64,000 nucleotides of DNA from NCBI GenBank assembly GCA_023055425.1, contig JALGPY010000001.1:111023057-111087056 (forward strand), read 5' to 3'. The stretch is from Linanthus parryae. Taxonomy: Eukaryota > Streptophyta > Magnoliopsida > Ericales > Polemoniaceae. A program made the position numbers and the translations under genes. The notes beneath the pieces were generated by a model. It was not told the DNA's origin. It worked only from the letters and a program-made list of their open reading frames with translations, and searched no databases. Shown here piece by piece: positions 10,870-22,589 of this stretch (position 1 is its first letter; each line of letters opens with the position of its first letter).

Positions 10870-12376
10870 TGTTAGGTTTTGACGTAGGTAACGCACCGGA
10901 ATAAAAAAAATTAATCTTACTCAAAGCCCACCAAGGATCACAGGAAGAGACATCATAACATGATTAAGGTCATAGAAGATGTGTACCTTTTTGATTAGTG
11001 AGATCACACGAAGAATGATGTCCTCGTCTCTACGATTGATCCACGTCTAGAGGTGAGATCTAGATTCTTCCTTCAAACAAGTGCTAGCTTGAAACCGGAG
11101 GAAGAGGGATAAAGATCAAAGCAACAAAGCAACGAAGCACAAAGGAGGGGGCGGCCTCCTTTTGCCGTCGGGTAGAGGGGGCGGACGGGGCTAGAGTTTC
11201 GGCCCTAGCTCTTTGTCTTTCTCTCTCTTTTGCTCTCTCCCACTCTTTATGTGTTACGTCTAATAATAACTCATGTAGTGGGAAGAAAGCTAGAGCCTCC
11301 TTTATATACTCCAACAACTCCTTCTTGTTTCCATAAAAGAGTTTCCTAATTCTAGATAAAATAGAATTATTCCCTTCCTTGCAAATTAGTCCTACTATGT
11401 TTGCAAGGTGTTGCACAATGATCCTTCTGTTAATTAATCCATATTAATTAATCCCAAATCTAGCTCCACTCTATTTGACGTGTGACCCCATAGGTTTCTA
11501 TATAGTTGGTAGTAACTATTACTAACATGGAGCGGTGTCTAGCAACACATCCATGCAACCCAACCCATAGAAATAGTCAGTGATCCCGACAAACCTTTGT
11601 GCCCAATATGTCATATTGCATTATCCCTTTGTCTCCATATCCGGATTGGACACGATACATAAATAGTCACACTCGTATATCCAATCCATAGTTCCTCGAT
11701 CCTAGGAATATGCTTATGCTTGCAGATAACATTAATATATCTATATTAATTTATCTGAGTCTGGCCAGACATTCAATAAGCCTCATCCCTCGAGTGGCCG
11801 TGGATATTTACCCCATTATGTGGGAGGGACAAATCCTATCTACATCACTACGATCTCTAAGCTTGCTTCCTATCACGCCCGATAGCCACCTTTATGATTA
11901 CCCAGTTACGGTGTAACGTTTGATAACATCAAAGCGCAATATGGATTCACCTATATAAGCCGCGGCTAAAGTTGCAAAAATAAGAGCTTGAATACCACTT
12001 GTAAATAATTTTCACAACTAGAGTATCTAGTGACTTCAAGTCCAAGGATTGCAATAATATTAGCACTACGAAAAGCGATTGTGACTTCACATAATCTAAT
12101 GTATCCTTTTCGTCGTGGGTCAGTCCAGTATGCCATTACTCCTAATGCATACCCATATGTTAGACTTGATATCTCCATATCAATCTACCCATATACTAGT
12201 CTATATTTGATTGTCCTATTAATCAATATAATGGACTAGGGACATTTAAGATAAATAACACAATTTATCTAAGGACTTCATTATATTAAATATCGCCATA
12301 AATAATAAATGAATATTCTAGCCAAAACATTGTTCATACTAAATCTATGATTGCCTCTAGGGCATCTATTCCAACA
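10870..12376 (-). repeat. Angela-2 3' LTR (with 68-bp insert)
   Basis: 1,507 bp, TG...CA. The length excess over the partner LTR (1,439 bp) equals exactly the 68-bp insertion at 11,943-12,010. A TATA-like motif (minus strand AGTATATAAAGGAGG) lies at about 11,296-11,310. Confidence 0.92.
11943..12010 (-). other. atpI: Plastid DNA insertion: fragment of chloroplast atpI
   Basis: 68 bp present here and absent from the other LTR of the same element (joint at about 18,999/19,000). Read on the minus strand it encodes [22 protein letters not shown]. This is the well-conserved C-terminal part of the plastid ATP synthase subunit a (CF0-IV, atpI), where it ends shortly before the MEGHH terminus. The base at the left junction completes the M codon. 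The reading is unbroken, so the transfer is recent or the segment is too short to have collected stops. It is not a functional gene. Confidence 0.88.
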
Positions 12377-12391
12377 GTCTCCCACTTGCAC
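12377..12391 (-). other. Polypurine tract of Angela-2
   Basis: The minus strand reads GTGCAAGTGGGAGAC directly before the 3' LTR. Confidence 0.85.
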
Positions 12392-15300
12392 TAGAGCCAA
12401 TCTGGCGCATCTCGTATGCCTATAGATTTGGCGTGCCCTTCATGCTTTCGCTGCGCAAGAGGTTTCGTGAGTGGATCTGACACGTTGTCATCTTTCGGAA
12501 TCTTGCATATCTTCACATCTCCTCGATCGATCATATCACGAATAATATGGAATCTCCTAAGTACATGCTTTGACTTTTGGTGCGATCTTGGTTCCTTCGC
12601 CTGTGCGATTGCCCCAGAGTTGTCACAGTACAACTCTACAGGATCCACTATGCTAGGAACCACACCGAGCTCAGTGATAAACTTCTTTACCCATACTGCC
12701 TCTTTTGCCGCTTCCGCAGCAGCAATGTACTCAGCTTCTGTTGTAGAATCAGCAACTGTGCCTTGCTTGGAACTCTTCCAGCTCACAGCTCCTCCATTCA
12801 GGCAAAACACGTATCCAGACTGCGATCTGTAATCATCCTTGTCGGTTTGGAAGCTTGCGTCAGTGTAACCCTTTACACTTAGCTCTTCCATTCCTCCAAA
12901 TATCAAGAATACATCCTTAGTTCTTCTCAAGTACTTTAGGATGTTCTTGACAGCAATCCAGTGACTCTCACCCGGATTGGACTGGTATCTACTCACCATA
13001 CTCAACGCGTATGACACGTCTGGTCTAGTACATAGCATGGCGTACATGATGGATCCTATGGCCGAAGCATAGGGTATCCTGCTCATGCGGTCCTTCTCCA
13101 TCTCGTTGGAGGGACAGTCATTCTTGGAAAGAGTGACTCCATGTGACATGGGCAAGAATCCCTTCTTGGAATCTTGCATGTTGAACCTCTTCAACACCTT
13201 GTCAATATATGTACTCTGACTTAGGCCAAGCAACCTTTTAGATCTATCTCTATAGATCTTTATACCAAGTATATAGGCTGCATCTCCTAAGTCTTTCATC
13301 GCAAAGCACTTTCCTAGCCAATCTTTAACAGATTGCAGAGTAGGAATATCATTGCCAATGATTAGTATGTCATCCACATACAAGACCAGAAATACTATAG
13401 AGCTCCCACTAACCTTCTTGTAAACACAAGGCTCATATTCGTTCTTGATGAAACCAAACTCTTTGACCGCGTCATCAAAACGTCGATTCCAGCTCCTAGA
13501 AGCTTGCTTTAATCCATAAATGGACCTTTGCAGCTTACAGACTTTATTGGCATTCTCTAGATCCTCAAAACCCTCTGGTTCTGTCATGTACACATCCTCA
13601 AAGAGGTTCCCATAGAGGAACGCTGTTTTGACATCCATTTGCCAAATCTCATAGTCGTAGTATGCTGCAATAGCAAGTACGATTCGAATGGATTTAGTCA
13701 TGGAGACTGGTGAAAAGGTCTCATCATAGTCAATACCATGAATCTGTCTATAACCTTTGGCCACCAATCGCCCCTTATAGGCAACTACCTTGCTGTCCAT
13801 GTCGGTCTTCTTCTTGAAGACCCACTTGCACCCTATGGGTCGAGCCCCTTCGGGTGGTTCCACCAAAGTCCATACTTTGTTGGTGTACATGGAATCCATT
13901 TCGGATCTTATGGCTTCTAGCCACTTCTTAGAGTCTGGGCCACTCATGGCTTCTCCATAGTTTGCAGGCTCATCATCAATGAGTGGTACGTCATCGGGCT
14001 CAGTCACGAGAAGTCCATACCTCTCTGGCTCATGACGCACTCTTCCTGATCTACGGAGTTCCTGTGTTACCTGAACAGGTTCTTCCACAACTTCTTGTGG
14101 TTCCTGTTCATGTTCCATTATTGGTTGAGTGGTTTGTGGTTCATGAATTTCTTCAAGTTCTACAACCCTCCCACTTGCTTCTTTAGAGACTAGTTCTCTT
14201 TCTAGAAACACGCCCGTCCGAGCAACAAACACTTTGTTCTCGGTAGGGTTATAGAAGTAATATCCTTTAGTTTCCTTAGGATATCCCACAAAATTACACT
14301 TATCCGCTTTAGGCCCGAGCTTGTCTGTTTCTAAACGCTTTACATAAACGTCGCAGCCCCAAATCTTCATCAACGACACTATGGGACGCTTCCCAGTCCA
14401 TATCTCATATGGCGTCGTCATGACTGATTTGGATGGAACACGGTTAATGGTAAAAGCTGCAGTCATTAGAGCATGTCCCCAAAAGGATATCGGAAGATCT
14501 GTTTGAGACATCATAGATCTCACCATATCTAATAGAGTACGATTCCTCCTCTCAGATACACCATTCCATTGTGGTGTTCCGGGTGGAGTGAGCTGGGATA
14601 CTATCCCACACTCTCTAAGATACTCATCAAACTCTTGGCTTAAGTATTCTCCTCCACGATCCGATTGTAGAGCTTTAATACTCTTGCCAAGTTGCTTGTC
14701 TACTTCACTCTTGAATTCTTTGAACAATTCAAAGGATTCGGATTTGGCCTTCATAAGGTACACAAATCCATATCTACTGAAATCATCAGTAAATGTGATG
14801 AAGTAGGTATAACCACCTCTGGCACGCGTGGGGAATGGTCCGCATACATCAGTATGTATGAATGCCAATAACTCACTAGTCCGCTCGCCTTTCTTATTGA
14901 AAGGGGACTTTGTCATTTTTCCTAATAAACAAGATTCACATGTCTCATATGATTCCAAATCAAATGAGTCTAGAAGTCCATCCTTATGGAGTCTAGATAT
15001 GCGTTTCTCATTTATATGGCCTAAACGATAGTGCCATAGATATGTAGGATTTAAATCATTAGTTTTAATACTTTTAGTATTTATGTTATAGATTGGATTA
15101 TTTAGATCAAGGATATACAATCCATTAGACAAATGCGCACTACAATAGTGCATACTATCAAAATAAATGGAGCAACACTTGTCCTTTATTGAAATAGAAA
15201 AACCTTTCTCGTCCAAACAAGAAACGGAAATAATGTTTCTGCTCATAGCAGGCACATAAAAGCAATTGTCTAATTCTAAAATAAGTCCAGAAGGCAAAGA

Positions 15301-15582
15301 TAGCTCATAAACGCCTACAGCTAATGCAGCAACCTTTGCTCCATTCCCGACGCGCAAGTCTATCTCCCCTTTTCGCAATCTTCTACTTCTTTTCAAATCC
15401 TGCACATTACGACAAATGTGAGAACCGCATCCGGTATCTAATACCCAGGATGATGAAATAGAAAGATTGACGTCTATAACATAAATACCTGGTGGTGGTG
15501 GAATCACTATTCCAAGCTTCTTATCCTCCAGATATTTAGGGCAATTCCTCCTCAGTGACCCGGCTGGCTGCAGTAGTGACAC
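12391..15582 (-). CDS. pol: Angela-2 pol: protease, integrase, RT and RNase H
   Basis: About 1,060 codons without a stop on the minus strand, ending TAG at 12,391-12,393. Domains in order: a retropepsin with SWVLDTGCGSHICRN; GAG-pre-integrase HHCC region (LWHYRLGHIN ... CESCLLGK); integrase core with IHTDVCGPF, LQSDRGGEY and GVSERRNRT (D, D, E); RT with QMDVKTAFLYGN and the catalytic LYVDDILIIGND; RNase H with YTDASFQTDKDD, TEAEYIAA and CDNSGAI. In intact relatives this is the second part of a gag-pol frame. Here it is out of frame with gag because one G is missing near 15,554. The first Met is not a real start; translation would need frameshift suppression. Confidence 0.9.
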   Translation of the reverse strand: MSLLQPAGSLRRNCPKYLEDKKLGIVIPPPPGIYVIDVNLSISSSWVLDTGCGSHICRNVQDLKRSRRLRKGEIDLRVGNGAKVAALAVGVYELSLPSGLILELDNCFYVPAMSRNIISVSCLDEKGFSISIKDKCCSIYFDSMHYCSAHLSNGLYILDLNNPIYNINTKSIKTNDLNPTYLWHYRLGHINEKRISRLHKDGLLDSFDLESYETCESCLLGKMTKSPFNKKGERTSELLAFIHTDVCGPFPTRARGGYTYFITFTDDFSRYGFVYLMKAKSESFELFKEFKSEVDKQLGKSIKALQSDRGGEYLSQEFDEYLRECGIVSQLTPPGTPQWNGVSERRNRTLLDMVRSMMSQTDLPISFWGHALMTAAFTINRVPSKSVMTTPYEIWTGKRPIVSLMKIWGCDVYVKRLETDKLGPKADKCNFVGYPKETKGYYFYNPTENKVFVARTGVFLERELVSKEASGRVVELEEIHEPQTTQPIMEHEQEPQEVVEEPVQVTQELRRSGRVRHEPERYGLLVTEPDDVPLIDDEPANYGEAMSGPDSKKWLEAIRSEMDSMYTNKVWTLVEPPEGARPIGCKWVFKKKTDMDSKVVAYKGRLVAKGYRQIHGIDYDETFSPVSMTKSIRIVLAIAAYYDYEIWQMDVKTAFLYGNLFEDVYMTEPEGFEDLENANKVCKLQRSIYGLKQASRSWNRRFDDAVKEFGFIKNEYEPCVYKKVSGSSIVFLVLYVDDILIIGNDIPTLQSVKDWLGKCFAMKDLGDAAYILGIKIYRDRSKRLLGLSQSTYIDKVLKRFNMQDSKKGFLPMSHGVTLSKNDCPSNEMEKDRMSRIPYASAIGSIMYAMLCTRPDVSYALSMVSRYQSNPGESHWIAVKNILKYLRRTKDVFLIFGGMEELSVKGYTDASFQTDKDDYRSQSGYVFCLNGGAVSWKSSKQGTVADSTTEAEYIAAAEAAKEAVWVKKFITELGVVPSIVDPVELYCDNSGAIAQAKEPRSHQKSKHVLRRFHIIRDMIDRGDVKICKIPKDDNVSDPLTKPLAQRKHEGHAKSIGIRDAPDWL

Positions 15583-16325
15583 TCACCTTTAGCCACGCCT
15601 CCACTAGGCTTTAGGGCTTCCTTGGATTTCGCAACTTTCTTGCGTTTTCCCTTTGAAGTAGATGCAACTGACTTGCTCTTCTTCTTGTGCACCATCATTA
15701 TGGCTTTGCCCTTGCCTTTATTGATGCTTTGCTCAGCTGTCTTTAGCATGTTCAATAGGTCTGGCAAAGACTTGTTGATCTCATTCATATTATAGTTCAT
15801 AATGAACTGATTATAACTGTCAGGCAACGATTGCAAGACGAGATCAGTCGCCAAGTCCTGGCCGAGTGGGAACCCCAGTCTCTCAAGGTTCTCTATGTAC
15901 CCGATCATTCGGATTACATGAGGGCCTACTGGATTCCCCTCTGCAAGACTGCTTTTGAACAACGCTTTAGACACTTCATAGCGCTCATGCCTTGCCTGTT
16001 CCTGAAACAATTGTTTCAAGTGTCTGATCATATCATAGGCTTCCATGTTCTCGTGTTGCTTCTGAAGCTCACCAGTCATGGTACAAAGCATGAGGCAAGT
16101 CACGTCATTAGAATCATCAATATGTTTCTGACGTGCCCTTACTTCCGCTAATAGAGACTCATCTTGTGGTGGGTCTGGAATTGGAGTGTCCAAGACGTAC
16201 AGCTTCTTTTCTTGCTTGAGGACAATCCTCAAGTTTTTGTACCAGTCAAGGAAATTTGTTCCAGACAATTTATCCTTCTCAAGGACAGATCGTAGGGATG
16301 AACTCGATGCGTTGTTGTTTGCCAT
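15552..16325 (-). CDS. gag: Angela-2 gag (ends in a TGA inside the zinc knuckle)
   Basis: Nucleocapsid/capsid protein of about 257 residues. Start ATG at 16,325 (MANNNASSSS), eight bases after a TTTTGTAG splice-acceptor-like site. It contains LEKDKLSGTNFLDWYKNLRI, the UBN2-type gag core (LMLCTMTGELQKQHENM, ATDLVLQSLPDSYNQF) and a basic KGKGKAIMMVHKKKSKS stretch. It ends as CHYCSQPGH followed by TGA. In Angela-1 and Angela-3 the knuckle continues WRRNC, so the last Cys is lost. The break comes from one missing G, and pol continues in another frame directly after. Confidence 0.9.
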   Translation of the reverse strand: MANNNASSSSLRSVLEKDKLSGTNFLDWYKNLRIVLKQEKKLYVLDTPIPDPPQDESLLAEVRARQKHIDDSNDVTCLMLCTMTGELQKQHENMEAYDMIRHLKQLFQEQARHERYEVSKALFKSSLAEGNPVGPHVIRMIGYIENLERLGFPLGQDLATDLVLQSLPDSYNQFIMNYNMNEINKSLPDLLNMLKTAEQSINKGKGKAIMMVHKKKSKSVASTSKGKRKKVAKSKEALKPSGGVAKGECHYCSQPGH

Positions 16326-17913
16326 TTGGAATTCTACAAAACGAGAAATATGCAATTTAGTATTTTGAACAATTTAACTATATTTAACAATTGCTAGATC
16401 ATTAAATATAGCTTCGACTATTTTTCTCGGATTAATAGCCCTCACTATTAAAGCGGAAAATATCTTTATACTTTCTAGTGGGTTCAAGATCCCTTTTTCA
16501 CTTCTTCTTGAGCTTGCTTTGGCAAGTCACCCAAGAATTGGTTATTTAGGTAGGAACCATTCCAATTGCATCCCATGCAACTCTTGGTCCAATTAGGTGA
16601 ATAAATTCCTTTTATTCTTTATCCAATTGGATAACTCCTAATTGTCATGCCTCTAAGCTCATCAATCCAATTGACTCTTGCCTAGTTGCGTCCAACCTCT
16701 TGCTTTCAACATACACCATTACTAGCTTGCGTCGTCTGCAACACATCATGAAAAATTAAAATCGCCTTGCTTTGGCAAGCCCGAATTTTAATAGGCCATG
16801 ATCATGAAGGGTGTTTTGGCAAGAGAAGGCAAAACGCAATATTTAATTGAGGGATTTCTTTTAATTTGTTTGGTTGATCTTTATCAACATGGTCTACTTA
16901 TTTGGATTGGGCTATCCACAATAAAAGACCAACCTTGTTTATTATTATCTTGTTATCGTTTTGCTTGTAGCGCCATACACGCAAAAATAAATAACAAGGC
17001 ATGAATAATAAACATCCACAAAATAAAAAAACGTGGCATGGATATGGCCTCTAGACTAATGATATTATCAAGCCAATGATAATATCTAATTGCCCTAAAG
17101 TGCCGAGCAGATCTCCATGTGCTCCACCATAGCTGCGCGCCTAGGGATGTCTTTTGGCTCCTTTGGTTCTCCGGTCTTCTTCTCCATGTTCTTGGCTATC
17201 ATCTTAATATTTCTAATTCTAGCCTAACATCTAGAATAAATAAACAACAAAAGCCTCACATGTCGAGGAGAAAAAGAACGACTCGCAGGCCGTAAAACTT
17301 ATTTAATTATTACATTAATTTGATCAGCTCGCAGGCCGTAAACCAAACCACAAAACAATAAACATCCACAATCCTAGGCCATATCCATCCACCATGCAAT
17401 AAAACACATAATACAGTTAAAACCAATTTTTAACGCGCTTGTTTTTAATGAAATTGGGTAACTAGGGTTTCACAACGGTCCAAAGGGTCCAAGCCAACAA
17501 GTGGCCCGAACCCTAGGACCGCCGCACGCCTAGGGGGTCGCGGCCTTGCTTGGTGCGCAAGGGAGGGGCGGGCAGCTAGGGTTTCGGCCCGAGTCCCCTT
17601 CCTCCTTCCTTGTTTCCCAAGCAAGGTTGTTTCCTTATGGAATTATTTCCATAACTTTGTTTCCATAATTGAAAACCCCTTTTCAATCATGTGCCCATGA
17701 ACCCTAATTTTTCAAGAACCCAATTATTCACATCCTATGTGATTAAACTCACCAATCCTAACATCCAATGTTAAATTGGGTCTTGTTTGATTGAATCAAA
17801 TTCAATATTGCATCTACTATGCCAATTTTTCAGTTTTCGCGTAATAAACAATAATACGGTGTATGAACTGAATTCGTAAACACATAATATCATGTTATGC
17901 TCTACGACATGTG
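16326..17913 (-). other. Angela-2 leader (PBS to gag)
   Basis: About 1.6 kb of untranslated leader with no protein domain. It carries a GC-rich patch at about 17,500-17,600 and a polypyrimidine/TAG site just before the gag ATG. The same arrangement is found in Angela-1 (22,590-24,238) and Angela-3 (46,119-47,810). Confidence 0.7.
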
Positions 17914-17925
17914 GCTCTGATACCA
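17914..17925 (-). other. Angela-2 primer binding site (initiator tRNA-Met)
   Basis: The minus strand reads TGGTATCAGAGC one base inside the 5' LTR, complementary to the 3' end of initiator tRNA-Met, as is typical for plant Copia elements. Confidence 0.9.
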
Positions 17926-17926
17926 C

Positions 17927-19365
17927 TGTTGGGTTTTGACGTAGGTAACGCAGCGGAATAACAAAAATTAATCCTACTCAAAGCCCACCAAGGATCACAG
18001 GAAGAGACATCATAACATGATTAAGGTCATAGAAGATGTGTACCTTTTTGATTAGTGAGATCACACGAAGAATGATGTCCTCGTCTCTACGGTTGATCCA
18101 CGTCTAGAGGTGAGATCTAGATTCTTCCTTCAAACAAGTGCTAGCTTGAACCCGGAGGAAGAGGGATAAAGATCAAAGCAACAAAGAAACGAAGCACAAA
18201 GGAGGGGGCGGCCTCCTTTTGCCGTCGGGTAGAGGGGGCGGACGGGGCTAGGGTTTCGGCCCTAGCTCTTTGTCTTTCTCTCTCTTTTGCTCTCTCCCAC
18301 TCTTTATGTGTTATGTCTAATAATAATTCATGTAGTGGGAAGGAAGCTAGAGCCTCCTTTATATACTCCAACAACTCCTTGTTGTTTCCATAAAAGAGTT
18401 TCCTAATTCTAGATGAACTAGAATTATTCCCTTCCTTGCAAATTAGTCCTACTAAGTTTGCAAGGTGTTGCACAATGATCCTTCTATTAATTAATCCATA
18501 TTAATTAATCCCAAATCTAGCTCCACTCTATTTGACGTGTGAACCCATAGGTTTCTATATAGTTGGTAGTAACTATTACTAACATGGAGCGGTGTCTAGC
18601 AACACATCCATGCAACCCAACCCATAGAAATAGTCAGTGATCCCCACAAACCTTTGTGCCCAATATGTCATATTGCATTATCCCTTTGTCTCCATATCCG
18701 GATTGGACACGATACATAAATAGTCACACTCGTATATCCAATCCATAGTTCCTCGATCCTGGGAATATGCTTATGCTTGCAGATAACATTAATATATCTA
18801 TATTAATTTATCTGAGTCTGGCCAGACATTCAATAAGCCTCATCCCTCGAGTGGCCGTGGATATTTACCCCATTATGTGGGAGGGACAAATCCTATCTAC
18901 ATCACTACGATCTCTAAGCTTGCTTCCTATCACGCCCGATAGCCACCTTTATGATTACCCAGTTACGGTGTAACGTTTGATAACATCAAAGCGCAATATT
19001 TCACAACTAGAGTATCTAGTGACTTCAAGTCCAAGGATTGCAATAATATTAGCACTACGAAAAGCGATTGTGACTTCACATAATCTAATGTATCCTTTTC
19101 GTCGTGGGTCAGTCCAGTATGCCATTACTCCTAATGCATACCCATATGTTAGACTTGATATCTCCATATCAATCTACCCATATACTAGTCTATATTTGAT
19201 TGTCCTATTAATCAATATAATGGACTAGGGACATTTAAGATAAATAACACAATTTATCTAAGGACTTCATTATATTAAATATCGCCATAAATAATAAATG
19301 AATATTCTAGCCAAAACATTGTTCATACTAAATCTATGATTGCCTCTAGGGCATCTATTCCAACA
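17927..19365 (-). repeat. Angela-2 5' LTR
   Basis: 1,439 bp, TGTTGGG...CCAACA on the plus strand, with a TATA-like motif (minus strand TATATAAAGG) at about 18,357-18,366. It lacks the plastid insert. Confidence 0.92.
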
Positions 19366-19370
19366 ATGCG

Positions 19371-21790
19371 TTCCTTCTCAATCTCATTGGAAGGACAACC
19401 ACTCTTCGAAAGAGTGATTCCATGTGACATCGGCAAGAATCCCTTCTTGGAATCTTGCATATTGAACCGCTTCAACACCTTGTCAATATATGTACTCTGA
19501 CTTTGGCCTAGCAGTCTATTAGATCTATCTCTATAGATCTTTATACCGAGTATATAGGCTGCTTCCCCTAAGTCCTTCATTGAGAAACACTTCCCTAGCC
19601 AATCTTTAACAAATTACAGCATGGGAACGTCGTTTCCAATGAGTAGTATGTCATCCACATACAAGACCAGAAAAGCTACAGAGCTCCCACTAACCTTCTT
19701 GTAGACACAAGACTCATCTTCGTTTCTGATGAAGCCAAACTCTTTGACTACTTCGTCAAAACATCGATTCCAACTCCTAGAAGCTTGCTTCAATCCATAA
19801 ATGGATCGTTGCAGTTTATAGACTTTGTTGGCTTGTTTTGGATCCTCAAAACCCTCCGGATGTTTCATATACACGTCCTCGAGGAGATTCCCATAAAGGA
19901 ATGCTGTTTTGACATACATCTGCCAAATCTCATAGTCATGGTTTGCTGCAATTGCAAGTAGGATTCGGATGGAAATGGTCATAGCGACTGGTGAAAAGGT
20001 TACATCATAGTCAATACCATGAATCTGTCTGAATCCTTTAGCCACCAATCGGCCCTTATAGGTAATCACATTACCATCCATGTCGATCTTCTTCTTGAAG
20101 ACCCACTTGCACCCTATGGGCCGCGCCCCTTCGGGTGGTTCCACCAAAGTCCATACTTTGTTGGTGCACATGGATTCCATCTCGGATCTCATGGCTTCTA
20201 GCCACTTCTGAGAGTCTGGCCCTTTCTTGGCCTCTTCATAGGTAGTAGGCTCATCATCTATGAGCATCGTGTCACCGGAATCAGTCACGAGAAGTCCATA
20301 CCTCTCGGGTTCCTGGCGCACTCTACTAGATCTACGAAACTCTTGTGTTACGTGAACAGGCTGCTCCACAACTTCTTGTGGTTCCTGTTCATGTTCCATA
20401 ATCGGTTCAGTGATTTGTGGTTCTTGAATTTAGTCTAGTTCTACAGTCCTCCCACTTGCTTCTTTAGAGACAAACTCTCTTTCTAGAAACACGTCGGTCT
20501 GAGCAACAAACACTTTGTTCTCGGTTGGATTGTAGAAGTAGTAACCCTTAGTTTCCTTAGGGTAACCCACAAATTTACACTTATCCGATTTTGGCCCTAG
20601 CTTTTCTGATTGTAAACGTTTTACATAGACATCGCAGCCCCAAATCCTCATGAACGACAGTGTGGGACGCCTCCCACTCCACATCTCATGTGTTGCCTTC
20701 ATGACTGATTTAGATGGAACACCATTAATGGTGAAAGCTGCACTTAATAGAGCGTGGCCCCAAAACGATAATGGAAGATCGGTTTGACACATCATAGATC
20801 GAACCATATCCAATAAGTTTCGATTCCTCCTCTCAGACACGCCATTCCATTGTGGCGTTCCGGGTGGAATGAGTTGGGACACGATCCCACACTCTCTAAG
20901 ATAGTCGTCAAACTCTTGGCTCAAGTATTCTCCTCTACGATCCGATCGTAGAGCCTTGATACTTTTGCCAAGTTGCTTCTCTATTTCATTCTTGAACTTT
21001 TTGAACACTTCAAAGGATTCGGATTTGGCCCTCATGAGGTACACAAATCCATATCTACTATAATCATTAGTAAATGTAATGAAGTAGACGTAACCACCCC
21101 TGGCAGGCGTGGCAAATGGCCCACACACATCAGTATGTATGAGCGCCAATTGCTCACTAGTCCTCTCATCTTTCTTATTGAAACGGGACTTTGTCATTTT
21201 TCCCAACAAACAAGCCTCACATGTCTCATATGATTCAAAATCAAATGAGTCTATTAGTCCATCCTTATGGAGTCTAGATACACGTTTCTCGTTTATGTGG
21301 CCTAAACGACAGTGCCATAAGTAAGCAGGATTTAAATCATTTATTTTAATCCTCTTGGATTGCTTAGATCAAGGACATACAGTCCAATAATAATTGCGCA
21401 CTAAAATAGTGAATATTATTCAAATAAAAGGAACAACAATTGTTCTTTATTGAAATAATAAAACCTTCCTTGTCCACACAAGAAATAGAAATAATGCTTC
21501 TGCTCATAGCATGCACAAAATAGCAATTATTTAATTCTGAAACTAATCCTGAAGGCAGAGATAGCTCAAACACGCCTACGGCCAACGCAGCAACTTTTGC
21601 TCCATTCCCAACGCGCATATCTATCTCCCCTTTAGCCAATCTTCTACTTCTCTTTAGATCCTGCACATTTCGACAAATGTAAGATCCACATCCAGTATCT
21701 AATACCCATGATGTAGAGACAGTTAAATTGACATCTACAACAAAAATACTTGGTGGTGGTGGAATCACTATTCCAGCCTCTTGTCCTCCA
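19371..21790 (-). pseudogene. Angela-1 pol: protease, integrase and RT part
   Basis: Continuation of Angela-1 pol beyond Angela-2, read right to left. Protease VLDTGCGSYICRN lies near 21,690. Integrase motifs are IHTDVCGPF, LRSDRRGEY (G to R) and GVSERRNRN (21,209-20,430). RT runs over 20,399-19,614 with LYVDDILLIGND and continues at 19,580. It is broken by a stop and small indel near 21,370, a stop near 20,430 and a TAA for CAA near 19,617. The gene is dead but keeps close identity to Angela-3 pol. It joins 10,267-10,869 once Angela-2 is removed. Confidence 0.88.
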
Positions 21791-22589
21791 GATATTTTGG
21801 GCAGTTCCTCCTCCAGTGTCCAGGCTGACTGCAATAGTGACACTCACCTTTAGTCACACCTTTGGCAATGCCACCAACAAGCTTAAGGGCAGGTTCCTTG
21901 GACTTGGCAACTAACTTGCCTTCGCCTTTGGAGGATGAGGTAAACCTTTTGCCCTTTCCTTTCTGCACCATCATAATGGCCTTGCCCTTACCCTTGTTGA
22001 TGCTTTGTTCAGCTTTCCTCAACATGTTGAGCAAATCTTGCAGTGGTTTCACGATCTCGTTCATGTTATAGTTCATGATGAACTGTCCATAACTCTCAGG
22101 CAACGATTGCAACACGAGATCGGTTGCCAACTCTTGGCCGACCGGGAACCCCAGTCGGGCGAGATTCTCCAGGTACCCGATAATACGGAGTACATGGGGT
22201 CCCACGGAGTTCCCTTCTTCCAGAGGACACTTGAACAATGCCTTAGAGATCTCATACCTCTCAACCCTTGCATTCTCTTGGAAGAGCTGCTTCAGATGCT
22301 CGATCATATCGATAGCATTCATGTTTTCGTGTTGCTTCTGAAGCCTAGAATTCATGGTGCATAGCATAAGGCAGGCCCATCATTAGCGTCATCTACACGC
22401 TTTTGATACGCCTTTAGGGCTACAGGTGTTTGGATCTGGAACTTGCTCATCTATTGCGTACAGTTTCTTCTCTTGCTTGAGAACGATTCTCAAGTTTCTG
22501 TACCAATCAAGGAAGTTGGTTCCGGAGATCTTGTCCTTCTCAAGGACATATCGTAGGGAATATTGTGAACTCGATGAGTTGTTTGCCAT
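21791..22589 (-). pseudogene. Angela-1 gag
   Basis: Start ATG at 22,589 (MANNSSSSQYS). It carries the LEKDKISGTNFLDWYRNLRI segment, then a small indel at about 22,380. From 22,367 follow LCTMNSRLQKQHENM, DLVLQSLPESYGQF, a lysine-rich stretch and a complete zinc knuckle CHYCSQPGHWRRNC. The frame is lost just after KYLED, where pol should continue. Its function would be to package element RNA in cytoplasmic virus-like particles. Confidence 0.85.

Larger units (their letters stand above)
10870..19365 (-). mobile_element. Angela-2: Angela/BARE-1-like Copia element, nearly complete
   Basis: Complete LTR-to-LTR Copia on the minus strand inside Angela-1 pol, with 5-bp duplications ATGCG. Order on the minus strand: 5' LTR 17,927-19,365, PBS 17,914-17,925, leader, gag 15,552-16,325, pol 12,391-15,582, PPT 12,377-12,391, 3' LTR 10,870-12,376. 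The LTRs differ at about 20 sites (about 1.4%) plus a 68-bp plastid-like insertion in the 3' LTR. The only break I see in the coding part is a one-base loss in the gag zinc knuckle. Confidence 0.93.

Noticed and set aside
11966..12178. Open frame spanning the plastid insert
   Set aside because: It reads through LTR and insert in a frame that is not the atpI frame; chance.
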